Shown here piece by piece: positions 7,267 through 17,521 of a stretch of 42,308 nucleotides of DNA. Position 1 is the first letter of the stretch. Every line of letters starts with the position of its first letter. A program made the position numbers and the translations under genes. The DNA lies in contig URAZ01000027.1 in NCBI GenBank assembly GCA_900545925.1, forward strand, positions 1-42,308, written 5' to 3'. This DNA is from an uncultured Eubacteriales bacterium (GTDB lineage: Bacteria > Bacillota > Clostridia > Oscillospirales > Oscillospiraceae). The notes under the pieces were generated by a model. The model did no database searches. It was not told the origin of the DNA and worked only from the letters and a program-made list of their open reading frames with translations.

Positions 7267-8304
7267 TCAACAGGAGTCTCGTATGATAAGCGACTGTCCG
7301 AGCACGACGTTCTGCGGTGTCCGCCCCTCATGCCATGCTTTGGCCTGCTCCCAGATCTCATGGCCGAGCCGCGCCTGGTCCTGACAGACTGTGGTGAGCG
7401 GCGGCTGAACGCAGGCGGAAATCTGGAGATTGTCGAAGCCGACGATCGCAAAATCCTCCGGAATGCGATAGTCCGCCTCCTGTATGGCTTTCATCACGCC
7501 GACAGCCAGCAGATCTGACGAGACGATGAACGCCTCAGGCAGTTCGTGCCGCGCATGGGTGCACAGCAGCTGCTCCATATACCGGCAGCCGTTGCCGAAG
7601 TGGTCCTCGCGGAAGGTATCGGAAATGAACACATGCTCGGGCCGGAAGGGATATCCATACTGGGAAAGGCCCTTCTGATAGGCCGCGAAGCGGTCGGACA
7701 AGTTGCTGATATTGGGCGGCTCGGAGAGAAATCCGATGCTCTGATAGCCCTTCTGCTTCAGAAATCCAATCGTTTCGAGCAGAACCTGATGGTTGTCATA
7801 GGCAATATAAGATGTGCCCGGAATGGTGCTGCGGCGGTCGGCAAGAATAACATGAACGCCGCTTGCGACCAGCTTGCGGATGCTGTTCTCATCGTCCTCG
7901 CCGTTGACAATGACGATGGTTTCCGTATCATTCTGCACCATATTGACCAGTCCGCGCTTTTCCTTTTCACTGGAATATTCATAACTCAGCATCAGGACGG
8001 TATAGTCCTCCTGATATGCGTCCTCCATCAGAACGCTGGCAATACGGGCGTAGAAATTATTGTCAAGCTTGGGGATCAGCAGGCCGATCTGCCGCTTTTC
8101 CTTCCGGCGCATGTGGCGCGCAGCCAGATTCGGTACATAGTTGAGTTCGCGGATCGCCTCACGCACACGGGCGGTCGTTTCCTCAGAGATGGGTGCAGTG
8201 CCGTTGATGACATGCGAGACTGTCCCGATAGTGACACCTGCGCGGCGCGCGACGTCCTTCATGGTGGCACGTCTATTCTCCTGTTCTGTGTGCGCAATGG
8301 CCAT
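7267..8304 (-). CDS. LacI-family transcriptional regulator of the sugar operon
   Basis: 345-residue DNA-binding regulator. The N-terminal LacI helix-turn-helix is clear: ATMKDVARRAGVTIGTVSHV followed by the hinge region NYVPNLAARHMRRK. The rest is a periplasmic-binding-protein-like sensor domain (IGLLIPKLDNNFYARIASVL, VGFDNLQISACVQPPLTTV). Start at ATG 8304 is supported by AGGAG five bases upstream; a shorter start at the Met before KDVA would lack a binding site. It is transcribed in the same direction as the importer it precedes, probably represses that operon and itself, and is presumably released by the imported sugar or its phosphate. A sigma-A promoter and a palindromic site lie immediately upstream. 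Confidence 0.93.
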   Translation of the reverse strand: MAIAHTEQENRRATMKDVARRAGVTIGTVSHVINGTAPISEETTARVREAIRELNYVPNLAARHMRRKEKRQIGLLIPKLDNNFYARIASVLMEDAYQEDYTVLMLSYEYSSEKEKRGLVNMVQNDTETIVIVNGEDDENSIRKLVASGVHVILADRRSTIPGTSYIAYDNHQVLLETIGFLKQKGYQSIGFLSEPPNISNLSDRFAAYQKGLSQYGYPFRPEHVFISDTFREDHFGNGCRYMEQLLCTHARHELPEAFIVSSDLLAVGVMKAIQEADYRIPEDFAIVGFDNLQISACVQPPLTTVCQDQARLGHEIWEQAKAWHEGRTPQNVVLGQSLIIRDSC

Positions 8305-8323
8305 GACTGCTCCTATTTCAATG

Positions 8324-8375
8324 AAAACGTTTTAATTGATAGCCATATTATAAGGCTTTCTTTTCCAAGCGTCAA
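8324..8375 (-). promoter_or_regulatory. Promoter and palindromic operator of the LacI regulator gene
   Basis: On the minus strand, TTGACG (8375-8370) and TATAAT (8352-8347) are separated by 17 bases, a near-consensus vegetative promoter. The perfect palindrome AAAACGTTTT at 8324-8333 falls just downstream of the expected start point, suiting autorepression. Confidence 0.75.
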
Positions 8376-8423
8376 GCGTTTTTTACATTTTCGTGAATAA
8401 AGTTGCAATTTTAATATATATTT

Positions 8424-8451
8424 TTGTACATTATACCCAATCTTCTATAAT
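8424..8451 (+). promoter_or_regulatory. Possible promoter of the SLH protein gene
   Basis: TTGTAC (8424-8429) and TATAAT (8446-8451) with a 16-base gap on the plus strand. The leader to the start at 8622 is about 165 bases and otherwise holds only a GC-rich hairpin near 8478-8506. Confidence 0.4.
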
Positions 8452-8621
8452 CTCCATTCTTGCACACCTGTGCGTCACTCCGCCTCGCCTGATGCTGGCG
8501 GAGCAAGTTGTGAAAAAAATCTGAATTATTTACAAAAGTATTGCAATTTCAAAAAGATACGGTAAACTGGATTCAAATCACAAATACTGCGGCGCTTTGC
8601 TGCGGAAAGAGGTGTACCGGT

Positions 8622-10391
8622 ATGAAACAGGTTTGGAAAAGGATCTCCGCGCTGCTTCTGGCATGCGCGGTACTGGCCGCTTTGATTCCGGCGGCACTTG
8701 CAGGCAACAGTTCAGAAGCCTATAAAATTGCCGTCAGCGCCGCCCCGGCGGTCGTCACGGCGGGCAGCACGACCATTGTTTCCGCCACGGTCTACAGCTG
8801 TGATGAGGCAGACGGCGAATGGAGCGAATACCTCGGCGGCGGCGCGGATATCACTTGGGAAGCCTACCGCGAGGGGGTAGCCGCATTCCGAGGCGAAAGT
8901 GACGGCAAGCCGGTTACAACGGCGCTGGCCGCCGGTTCGTCCTCGTCGAGCCTCGAACTGCTGACTAAGGCGGGCGGCGTAAGCGGTTCTTCTGTGCAGC
9001 TTCCGCTGAACATCTGCGTGACCGTAGACGGCAAAACGTATGCTGCCGTCGGCGCGTTTGTTACAATTACAGCTGCGCCTGCCGCACAGAACATCAGTGT
9101 CGAGTATGCAGCCGGCTTTGGCGGCAGCGTCCGCTTCTCCGAAAACGATTTCAGCAAGGCGTTTTCCGGCAAGGGAAAGCCTGGCGAAACGCTGGATTAC
9201 GTCATGTTTGAGTTGTCCCGTGCAACGGCTGTAATGGGCGGCAAGACCTATGATCTGAGTGCCTCCGGCAGCACTTCCACGTTCGGCGCACTCTATACCT
9301 CAGCAGAAGGCGGGCAGGCGCTGTCCGATACGGACGCCTGCTATTATCAGGCAAGCTTCTCCCAGATTGATCTCGATGCACTGACCTATCTGACCGGTTC
9401 CTGCCGCACCCGTTATACCGTCCGCATCCCCTTTACCGCCGTCGGAACTGACGGAACGCGCTTTGCAGGCAGCGCCGCCGTCACCGTCTCCGGCGACAGC
9501 ACCGTCACCGCCTCCGGCGCATTTTTGAAAACACTGGACGCTGCCGGACAGATCGCGCAGCAATATCCGGATGCAGTCTGTGTCAGCTTCCAGCAGCCGG
9601 AAGCTGGCGTGGGACGGCTGCTGAAAGACTTCAGCAGTGTTGCAGGCAGCGCGTACACGACTGTCCACTATGCACAGGACCGGTTTTATCTGGCGGACAC
9701 CGGAAAATCAGGCCTGCTTCTTGACGCGCTTTACTTTCTCCCGGCAGCGGACTGCGCTTCGCAGCTGAAGCTTACCTATACCGCCTATGATGCGGGCGGT
9801 ACGCAGCTTGGAACGGGCGAACTGACCATCCTCATTGCGACAAAACAGTCCTCCTCCGTCTTCTCGGACGTGAATGCAGGAACCTGCGCATGGGCAGCGG
9901 ATGCCGTCGATTTTATGAACGAATACGGGCTCATTCAGGGTGCGGACAAGTCAACCTTCAACTGGCGCGGCAGCATGACGCGCGGCGATCTGATTTTGAT
10001 TTTGTACCGGAGCGCCGGTTCCCCTGCTGTCTCTGACACGAGCATCCCGTTCACAGACGTTTCGGAAACAGATTACGCTTACGACGCAATCGTTTGGGCA
10101 TGGAAGAACGGCGTTGCAGGCGGCGTAAGCGAGACGGAATTCTGCATGAAGCAGCCTGTCACGCGTGAGCAGTTGGCTTCCATCCTCTATCGGCTTTCCG
10201 GCAAGCCCGCCGCATCCGCAAGCCTGCGCAGCTATACGGATGCTGCCGATGTCAGTGCCTACGCCGTCGATGCGATGCGCTGGGCTGTCGGCTGCGGTTA
10301 TCTCAAGGGAAACGGTGCAAAGCTGAATCCCCAGACCGGCGCGAACCGCGCCGAGGTTGCCGTTTTGCTGCACCGGTACCTGACTAAATAA
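8622..10391 (+). CDS. Secreted protein with three C-terminal SLH domains
   Basis: Probable cell-surface protein of 589 residues. Starting at ATG 8622 (AGAGGTG upstream) gives a good Sec signal peptide: KQVWKR, a hydrophobic core LLLACAVLAALIPAALAG, and cleavage near AG. The middle of about 370 residues is Ala/Ser/Gly/Thr-rich with beta-type patterns and no family I recognise. The last 180 residues carry three S-layer homology repeats, each with the F-T/S-D-V opening and an R-G-D/R-E-Q/R-A-E centre: SSVFSDVNAGTCAWAADAV, PFTDVSETDYAYDAIVWAW and RSYTDAADVSAYAVDAMRW. SLH domains bind pyruvylated secondary wall polymers, so the protein is probably held at the wall. It ends shortly before a strong terminator and has no LPXTG motif, so the sortase nearby is not expected to act on it. 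Confidence 0.88.
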   Translation: MKQVWKRISALLLACAVLAALIPAALAGNSSEAYKIAVSAAPAVVTAGSTTIVSATVYSCDEADGEWSEYLGGGADITWEAYREGVAAFRGESDGKPVTTALAAGSSSSSLELLTKAGGVSGSSVQLPLNICVTVDGKTYAAVGAFVTITAAPAAQNISVEYAAGFGGSVRFSENDFSKAFSGKGKPGETLDYVMFELSRATAVMGGKTYDLSASGSTSTFGALYTSAEGGQALSDTDACYYQASFSQIDLDALTYLTGSCRTRYTVRIPFTAVGTDGTRFAGSAAVTVSGDSTVTASGAFLKTLDAAGQIAQQYPDAVCVSFQQPEAGVGRLLKDFSSVAGSAYTTVHYAQDRFYLADTGKSGLLLDALYFLPAADCASQLKLTYTAYDAGGTQLGTGELTILIATKQSSSVFSDVNAGTCAWAADAVDFMNEYGLIQGADKSTFNWRGSMTRGDLILILYRSAGSPAVSDTSIPFTDVSETDYAYDAIVWAWKNGVAGGVSETEFCMKQPVTREQLASILYRLSGKPAASASLRSYTDAADVSAYAVDAMRWAVGCGYLKGNGAKLNPQTGANRAEVAVLLHRYLTK

Positions 10392-10410
10392 AATAATAAA
10401 TCACAGCACA

Positions 10411-10447
10411 AGCCCCCCGTCCTGCGCAGGACGGGGGGCTCTGTTTT
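10411..10447 (+). terminator. Terminator of the SLH protein gene
   Basis: AGCCCCCCGTCCTG / CAGGACGGGGGGCT forms a long GC-rich stem at 10411-10440, followed by TTTTT at 10443-10447. It separates two converging units. Confidence 0.92.
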
Positions 10448-10468
10448 TCCAGACCAGATTGGTTTATT

Positions 10469-11107
10469 TTATTCAGCCGCGCGGATACAGCGGACTGCAA
10501 TGCGCAGCTGGCCGCCGGGCGTACAGGTGAAGAGCGTCAGATCCCAGTCGCCGGTGATCATGTCTTCGACCTGTGAGGCGCGCAGCTGTTCAAGATCCGC
10601 GACCGTGTAGGAAAAGACGTTTCCGTCCGCATCCGTGAAGCGAATCTCGTCGCCGGGGCGCAGATCGCCGAGGTTTTTGAAAAACGCCGGATAATTATGG
10701 CCCATGATGACCAGATTGTCAAGATACGCCGAACCCGCGTAGCGGCAGAGGGCGATTTTCAGGCGGTCATAACTCCATTCACCCGTGACCGGAAGCGTCA
10801 ACTCCAGCGCAGGAATCTCCAGCACGCCGATATAGGCCACACCGTCCACCATAATGACCGGCATGGCCATGCCGGGGTTCAGGAGGTAGTCCGGGATATC
10901 CGGCTCTTCCGGTTCAGCTGCAGGCGCGTCCGTCGTCTTGGCAGGCTCCTGCTGCGCAGGCGCAGGAATCAGCGGCTCCAGCTGCTGCACAGCAGCAGCT
11001 GCGGCAGCCTGCGCCCGGTCTGCAGTCCAGAGGTTCCAGATTGTAAGGCCCAGCGCCGCCAGCAGACACAGCGCGCCCAGCAGCAGGAGAACAGTGCGTT
11101 TTTTCAC
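10469..11107 (-). CDS. Sortase (class D-like)
   Basis: Membrane-anchored cysteine transpeptidase that links proteins to the wall or polymerises pilins. From the GTG at 11107 the protein is 212 residues: a short basic start KKRTV, one membrane helix (LLLLGALCLLAALGLTIW), an Ala/Pro/Glu-rich stalk, and the sortase barrel. The catalytic set is complete: His about residue 137 in IMGHNYP, Cys about 195 in TLFTCTP (TLxTC) and Arg about 202 in LRIAVR. Longer starts would overlap the HIT gene and add non-hydrophobic residues. Ribosome binding site is weak, and the gene lies seven bases after the HIT stop, so translation may be coupled. No LPXTG substrate or pilin is in the window; its target must lie elsewhere. 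Confidence 0.88.
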   Translation of the reverse strand: MKKRTVLLLLGALCLLAALGLTIWNLWTADRAQAAAAAAVQQLEPLIPAPAQQEPAKTTDAPAAEPEEPDIPDYLLNPGMAMPVIMVDGVAYIGVLEIPALELTLPVTGEWSYDRLKIALCRYAGSAYLDNLVIMGHNYPAFFKNLGDLRPGDEIRFTDADGNVFSYTVADLEQLRASQVEDMITGDWDLTLFTCTPGGQLRIAVRCIRAAE

Positions 11108-11114
11108 GGCGGCT

Positions 11115-11453
11115 TTAGTTGAAGCTGCCCAGCTGCTTGCCGGAAAGCACATGGAAGTGGATGTGATGGACGGTCTGTCCGGCAAGTTCGCCGACGTTGG
11201 TCACAACACGGTAGCCGTCGGCAAAGCCCAGTTCCTTTGCAAGCTTCGCAATAACCGTATAGATATGGCCGATCACAGCCTCATTTTCCGGCGTGACCTC
11301 AGCGGCGGAGGCGAAATGCTGCTTTGGGACAACGAGGAAGTGCATAGGTGCAAGAGGGCTGATATCCTTGAAGGCATAGCAAAGGTCGTCCTCGTAGACC
11401 TTTGCGGACGGGATCTCACCCGCAATGATTTTACAGAACAGGCAATCGGACAT
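11115..11453 (-). CDS. HIT-family nucleotide-binding hydrolase (HINT type)
   Basis: Cytoplasmic purine-nucleoside phosphoramidase-like protein, 112 residues, a usual length for HINT. It opens CLFCKIIAGEIPSAKVYEDD and has the signature triad HHIHFHV, in which the middle His is the nucleophile. Strong ribosome binding site (AAGGAGG) before the ATG. It lies 13 bases after alaS and just before the sortase. HINT proteins hydrolyse aminoacyl-adenylates in vitro, so linkage with an aminoacyl-tRNA synthetase gene makes sense as clean-up of misactivated amino acid, though that link is inference. Confidence 0.93.
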   Translation of the reverse strand: MSDCLFCKIIAGEIPSAKVYEDDLCYAFKDISPLAPMHFLVVPKQHFASAAEVTPENEAVIGHIYTVIAKLAKELGFADGYRVVTNVGELAGQTVHHIHFHVLSGKQLGSFN

Positions 11454-11466
11454 AGTCAGTTCCTCC

Positions 11467-14133
<2,667 letters not shown>

Positions 14134-14198
14134 GATGAATACTCCTTCTATATACATTAAATTTCAAACAAATTATCGCTGCCCTTTGTCTCCGACGG

Positions 14199-14721
14199 CC
14201 CATTCTTTTCCGCCTTGCCGGAAAAGAATGGGGAGAAAAGGGGCGCTTGGTTACGGTTTGGTGCGTTCTGCTGGTACGGTTCAGGCAAATCCTGATTTTC
14301 GGGTGTTGCGAACACACATACTCCCCCTACGAACGCTATGGTACGCGCCGCCTGTTACGGTACACCGGATTTGCAAGTAGGTGCGTTTAGATTGTTGCAG
14401 TAAAAACGCTCTGCGTTCAAAATTTGCAGGGCAGTACGGATTCGCATTGGTTTTACTGTCTGCCGAATTTCAACGCTGTTCTTGTTGTCGCGGGAAAGAT
14501 CCAAGAAAACCGAAGCGGTTTTCTTGGTCGGTTCAAGGGGGCTCCGGGGGGAAATCGAAATCCCCCCGGGCCTCAAATTGCAAACCAGCGTAGCGTTTGC
14601 AATTTGAAGAGGAGGAAGCGGACTCAAAGGATAAGAGGCTTCGCGAATAGCGGAGACTCGTTCCGGCGAGGCCGTTTCCGACGAGCAGCGTTTTCTTTTG
14701 GAGAAGCAAAAGAAAATGCTG
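14199..14721. repeat. Hairpin-rich repeat block between alaS and its T-box
   Basis: No supportable gene in these 520 bases, although the minus strand has an open frame of 126 codons (14355-14735) that a gene caller might report. Five near-perfect inverted repeats are present: 14199-14232 (14-bp arms), 14501-14527 (12-bp, CCAAGAAAACCG), 14544-14569 (9-bp, CCGGGGGGA), 14573-14607 (13-bp, TCAAATTGCAAAC) and 14686-14721 (15-bp, CAGCGTTTTCTTTTG). The arrangement looks like inserted multi-hairpin intergenic repeats. They would all be transcribed in the alaS leader if the T-box promoter drives alaS. Confidence 0.7.
14347..14445 (+). repeat. Dispersed repeat, copy A
   Basis: About 99 bases beginning GCCGCCTGTTACGGT and ending GGCAGTACGGATTCGC. 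The same beginning and end, with roughly three-quarters identity between, recur at 25466-25564 in the same orientation. Confidence 0.75.
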
Positions 14722-14795
14722 TGCCACAGTTGCAAATTTGCCGCAGCGTATCAGCCCTTTGTATAATTTTCAAATTTGCTTTTTGCAGAACCATA

Positions 14796-15016
14796 AAAAC
14801 CCCGCCCCTGTGACAGGGGCGAGGTCAGTCGCGGTACCACCCTGATTGTGCTTGCGCACATCTCGGCGCTTCTGTATCGGGAAGCACCCGCCGCGCTTTC
14901 GCGCGGCCGCTCCAAACTGGCTGCGGACAGGTTTGCTGAAGGGCTCTCACCGTCCCCTTCTCTCTGAAAGCAACACCGGAACGCTCGGTTTTTCAACGCG
15001 GTTTTCCAATATCGCA
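14796..15016 (-). ncRNA. T-box leader of alaS
   Basis: The invariant T-box sequence AGGGTGGTACCGCG reads on the minus strand at 14844-14831. It is followed by the terminator CGCCCCTGTCACAGGGGCG and a T-run (down to about 14796); the T-box element can pair instead with upstream sequence to form the antiterminator. Upstream are an AGAGA motif, a stem GGACGG/CCTGTCC, and GCAGCC before TTTGGAGC, where the specifier is expected; GCA and GCC are both alanine codons, fitting alaS. Uncharged tRNA-Ala would permit read-through. Stem I boundaries are approximate. Confidence 0.9.
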
Positions 15017-15019
15017 GAT

Positions 15020-15047
15020 ATTTTACCACATTTCCTGCGATTGTCAA
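15020..15047 (-). promoter_or_regulatory. Promoter of the alaS T-box transcript
   Basis: TTGACA at 15047-15042 and TAAAAT at 15025-15020 on the minus strand with a 16-base gap. It lies only ten bases past the stop codon of the M56/glycosidase gene. Confidence 0.75.
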
Positions 15048-15056
15048 CATGAAAAT

Positions 15057-17000
15057 TTACCCGTAGACCCATGCGTTCGGCAGCGGGCGGCCGCCGGTGT
15101 AGCGAAGGAACGAGGAGGAGCACTGCGTGACATATTCGCCATCGTACCACAAGATCGCACTTGAGCCGCCGTCCATGTTGAGCGCGTTCCGGCAGCCGTA
15201 GGACAGAAGAAGATCCGAGCAGGTGTTGACGCTCGTACCCCGGATGCCCTCGTTCGGGTACCGGCCCTCAATGATGAGCATGTAAATGCCCTGATCGCCG
15301 GTGCCGAAGCAGGCGCGTGGCTGCTCGCCCGTCCAGAAGGAATCCTCAAGCTTTTCGCCGTCTTTGATCAGGGCGGGCGTGAACTCGGCAGCGTTGTACG
15401 TCCCCTCTCCGACCGGGTCGGACGCGGGCACGATGCGGCAGTCGAGGCCGTTTTCGCTCAGCTCAATGCGCTGGTAGACATCGCCGCCGAAGTGATAGCC
15501 GTGCGTCTCGCCCTGCGCCATGCACCAGCCCGCAAGCTGGCCGCCGTTGCCCTTGCCGTTTGGGTCCTGGAAGCCGTTGGCGTTCATGGCGAGAATGCCG
15601 CCGTGGTCAGATGCAATTTTGCCCGCCAGTTCCCCTTCCACGCCATAGGTCGAAGCCATTTCCAGCCGCAGAAGTTCCGGATAACGGCAGATTGCCAGCA
15701 CGCCGCGATAGCCGTCGCCGGTGATGCGCACGAGCAGAATGCCGTATTCCGCGTCAATGGCCAGCACCTGATCGCCCTGCTGGGTCTCGATGCTCGTGCC
15801 TTCATCGTCGAAGCCCGCCTCGTTGATGCGGATATGCTCCCAGCCGTTTTCCAGCGTCTCGGGATGCTCATCCAGATAGCGCTGGAACGACGCGTAATTC
15901 AGCATCGGGAACGCCATCTGGAACTCTGCCTCCGGTTCGTCCTCGACGGGCTGGGGCGCTTCTGCATCAGCCGGCGGTTCCTCCGGCTGTACCGGCTCCG
16001 GTTCTGTCTGTACGGGTTCCGGTACAGGTTCCGGCTCCGGCTGCACGGGCGCGCCGGTAAACGTGCAGGCCGTCAGAACAAGACTTAAGACCAGCACAAA
16101 AACGAGGGTATACGCCGCCATTTTCGGCTTTTTCGCGATAAGTGTGATGCGCTCTCTGAGGCTCTTTCGGCCCAGCTGCATCGTCGTCGCGCAGGACAGC
16201 AGCTGGCCCCGCGCCCGCTTCGGCGCGACAAGGCTGAGCAGCGCGCGGCCATAGCTTGCCCGGCTGCCGGGGTCGAGGTCTTTCAGCACCCGCTCGTCGC
16301 AGGCCAGTTCGCAGTCGCGCCGGGAAAGCGCCGCGGCAAGCCACACGAAGGGGTCGAACCAGTACAGGCACTGGCAGATGAGGCGCAGGAGGCTCCAAAG
16401 CTGGTCTTTTGCGTGAAAATGCGCCAATTCGTGCCGGAGGACAAAGCAGCGGGTATCAGGCTCCGCCGCAGCCTCTGGTGTGAGATATATTTCGGGGCGG
16501 AACAGCCCCACAAGGCACGGCGACGGCAGTCCGGACGCCAGCCAGACCGAAACCGGACTCTCCATGCAGGCAAACGGCTGCCGAATTTTTCTGAGTCTCC
16601 GGAGAAACCGCAGATTCTGCGCCAGAACAACCAGCGCCATCGCTGCCGCGCCGGTCAGCCAGATCAATTTCAAAATCGTGCTTCCCGTCAGCTGCGTCTG
16701 CGCCTTTGCGGGCGCAGTTTCCGTTTCAGATGCAGTCTGTGCTGGGGACTGCGTATTGTCCGTCTGCGGGGCACGGCGATTTTCCGGGGCAGTCAGCCGC
16801 TGCATGGCGGCGGGCACGTCCGGGACAGCGTTCATCACGCTGACCGGACTTCTGACCAGCGAGACCGGCAGCAAAAGCCGCAGCGCGGCGAGCAGCCACA
16901 GTGCATATTGCAGGCGCGGATTGATTTTCCCGCGCAGCAAAAAGCGAAGTGCGGTCAGCGCAAGGATCAGAACGGTCGATGAAATGAGAATTTCCAGCAT
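15057..17000 (-). CDS. BlaR1-type M56 sensor peptidase fused to a phosphodiester glycosidase (NAGPA) domain
   Basis: 647-residue membrane protein. The N-terminal 310 residues are a BlaR1/MecR1 M56 module: helices at about 3-20 and 32-48 (KINPRLQYALWLLAALRLLL), a third near 110-127, a cytoplasmic zinc peptidase with HELAH at 190-194 and a second zinc ligand region CELACDE, then helix four (VLVLSLVLTAC). After a Pro/Glu/Val linker, the extracellular part from about 380 to the end resembles the phosphodiester glycosidase family (NAGPA/DUF2233), with HGGILAMNANGFQDP and NALNMDGGSSAILWY. In BlaR1 this position holds a penicillin-binding sensor domain. The gene starts 12 bases after blaI and is presumably co-transcribed, suggesting that it cleaves BlaI on sensing a wall- or glycan-derived signal. 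That role is inference. Confidence 0.88.
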   Translation of the reverse strand: MLEILISSTVLILALTALRFLLRGKINPRLQYALWLLAALRLLLPVSLVRSPVSVMNAVPDVPAAMQRLTAPENRRAPQTDNTQSPAQTASETETAPAKAQTQLTGSTILKLIWLTGAAAMALVVLAQNLRFLRRLRKIRQPFACMESPVSVWLASGLPSPCLVGLFRPEIYLTPEAAAEPDTRCFVLRHELAHFHAKDQLWSLLRLICQCLYWFDPFVWLAAALSRRDCELACDERVLKDLDPGSRASYGRALLSLVAPKRARGQLLSCATTMQLGRKSLRERITLIAKKPKMAAYTLVFVLVLSLVLTACTFTGAPVQPEPEPVPEPVQTEPEPVQPEEPPADAEAPQPVEDEPEAEFQMAFPMLNYASFQRYLDEHPETLENGWEHIRINEAGFDDEGTSIETQQGDQVLAIDAEYGILLVRITGDGYRGVLAICRYPELLRLEMASTYGVEGELAGKIASDHGGILAMNANGFQDPNGKGNGGQLAGWCMAQGETHGYHFGGDVYQRIELSENGLDCRIVPASDPVGEGTYNAAEFTPALIKDGEKLEDSFWTGEQPRACFGTGDQGIYMLIIEGRYPNEGIRGTSVNTCSDLLLSYGCRNALNMDGGSSAILWYDGEYVTQCSSSFLRYTGGRPLPNAWVYG

Positions 17001-17012
17001 GACTCCCCTCCC

Positions 17013-17378
17013 CTAGTCTTCGCGGCCCGCAGCCTTGTCCAAAATGGCATAGAGTTCTTCAAGTTCATCCTTTCCGATTTTTCCGTGGTCGGCGAAATTG
17101 CTGACCAGCAGGCCGAGCCTGCCGCCGAACGCGCGGGAAAGCAGCTGCTCCGTTTCCTCAAGCCCGGCCTCCTCGCGGGTAACGTTCGGGTAATAGCGCC
17201 GTGGTTTGCCCTCATAGCGCAGAAGCCCCTTTTCCGTCATACGGCTGGCCATGGTCTTGCTTGTGCTGGCCGACCATCCGGCGCGAAGCTTTAAATCCTC
17301 CACCAGCTGCATGAGCGTCTGCGGCTGCCGCTCCCACAGGCTTTGCAGCACGGTCCATTCGCTCTGGCATAATTGCAT
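17013..17378 (-). CDS. blaI: BlaI/MecI-type transcriptional repressor
   Basis: 121-residue winged-helix dimeric repressor. Typical features: LCQSEWTVLQSLWERQPQTL, recognition region SASTSKTMASRMTEKGLLRY, and the wing/cleavage region KPRRYYPNVTREE, then a dimerisation helix ending DELEELYAILDKAAGRED. Such repressors are inactivated by cleavage by their M56 partner, encoded 12 bases downstream here. A consensus promoter and an inverted TGTAGAC/GACTACA pair lie immediately upstream, so autoregulation is expected. The regulon may include the second M56 gene, whose own blaI is lost. Confidence 0.92.
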   Translation of the reverse strand: MQLCQSEWTVLQSLWERQPQTLMQLVEDLKLRAGWSASTSKTMASRMTEKGLLRYEGKPRRYYPNVTREEAGLEETEQLLSRAFGGRLGLLVSNFADHGKIGKDELEELYAILDKAAGRED

Positions 17379-17404
17379 GGGAACGTCCCTCCTCGGTTTA
17401 CTTT

Positions 17405-17442
17405 TGTAGACTTATTATAGCATACAGGACTACATTTGTCAA
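17405..17442 (-). promoter_or_regulatory. blaI promoter and operator
   Basis: TTGACA (17442-17437) and TATAAT (17419-17414) on the minus strand, exactly 17 bases apart. The inverted half-sites TGTAGAC (17405-17411) and GACTACA (17428-17434) bracket the -10 region, like BlaI-type operators built on TACA/TGTA. Confidence 0.78.
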
Positions 17443-17472
17443 CCTTTTCCTCGAAACCATTTCTCCAACAGC

Positions 17473-17494
17473 CGCCCCTGCGGGAACAGGGGCG
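17473..17494 (-). terminator. Possible terminator after the large M56 gene
   Basis: 8-bp stem CGCCCCTG / CAGGGGCG between the stop at 17522 and the blaI promoter. No T-run on either strand, so weak or partial read-through into blaI is possible. Confidence 0.4.
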
Positions 17495-17521
17495 ACTGCT
17501 TAAGGATGGAACACGTCAGAT

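Noticed and set aside
8622..11107. SLH protein as substrate of the nearby sortase
   Set aside because: The SLH protein ends LLHRYLTK with no LPXTG-like motif or C-terminal membrane anchor, and the genes are convergent with a terminator between them.
14355..14735. 126-codon open frame on the minus strand upstream of alaS
   Set aside because: It is read through hairpin arms and repeat sequence, has no ribosome binding site, and shows the skewed composition of translated palindromes. Treated as part of the repeat block.
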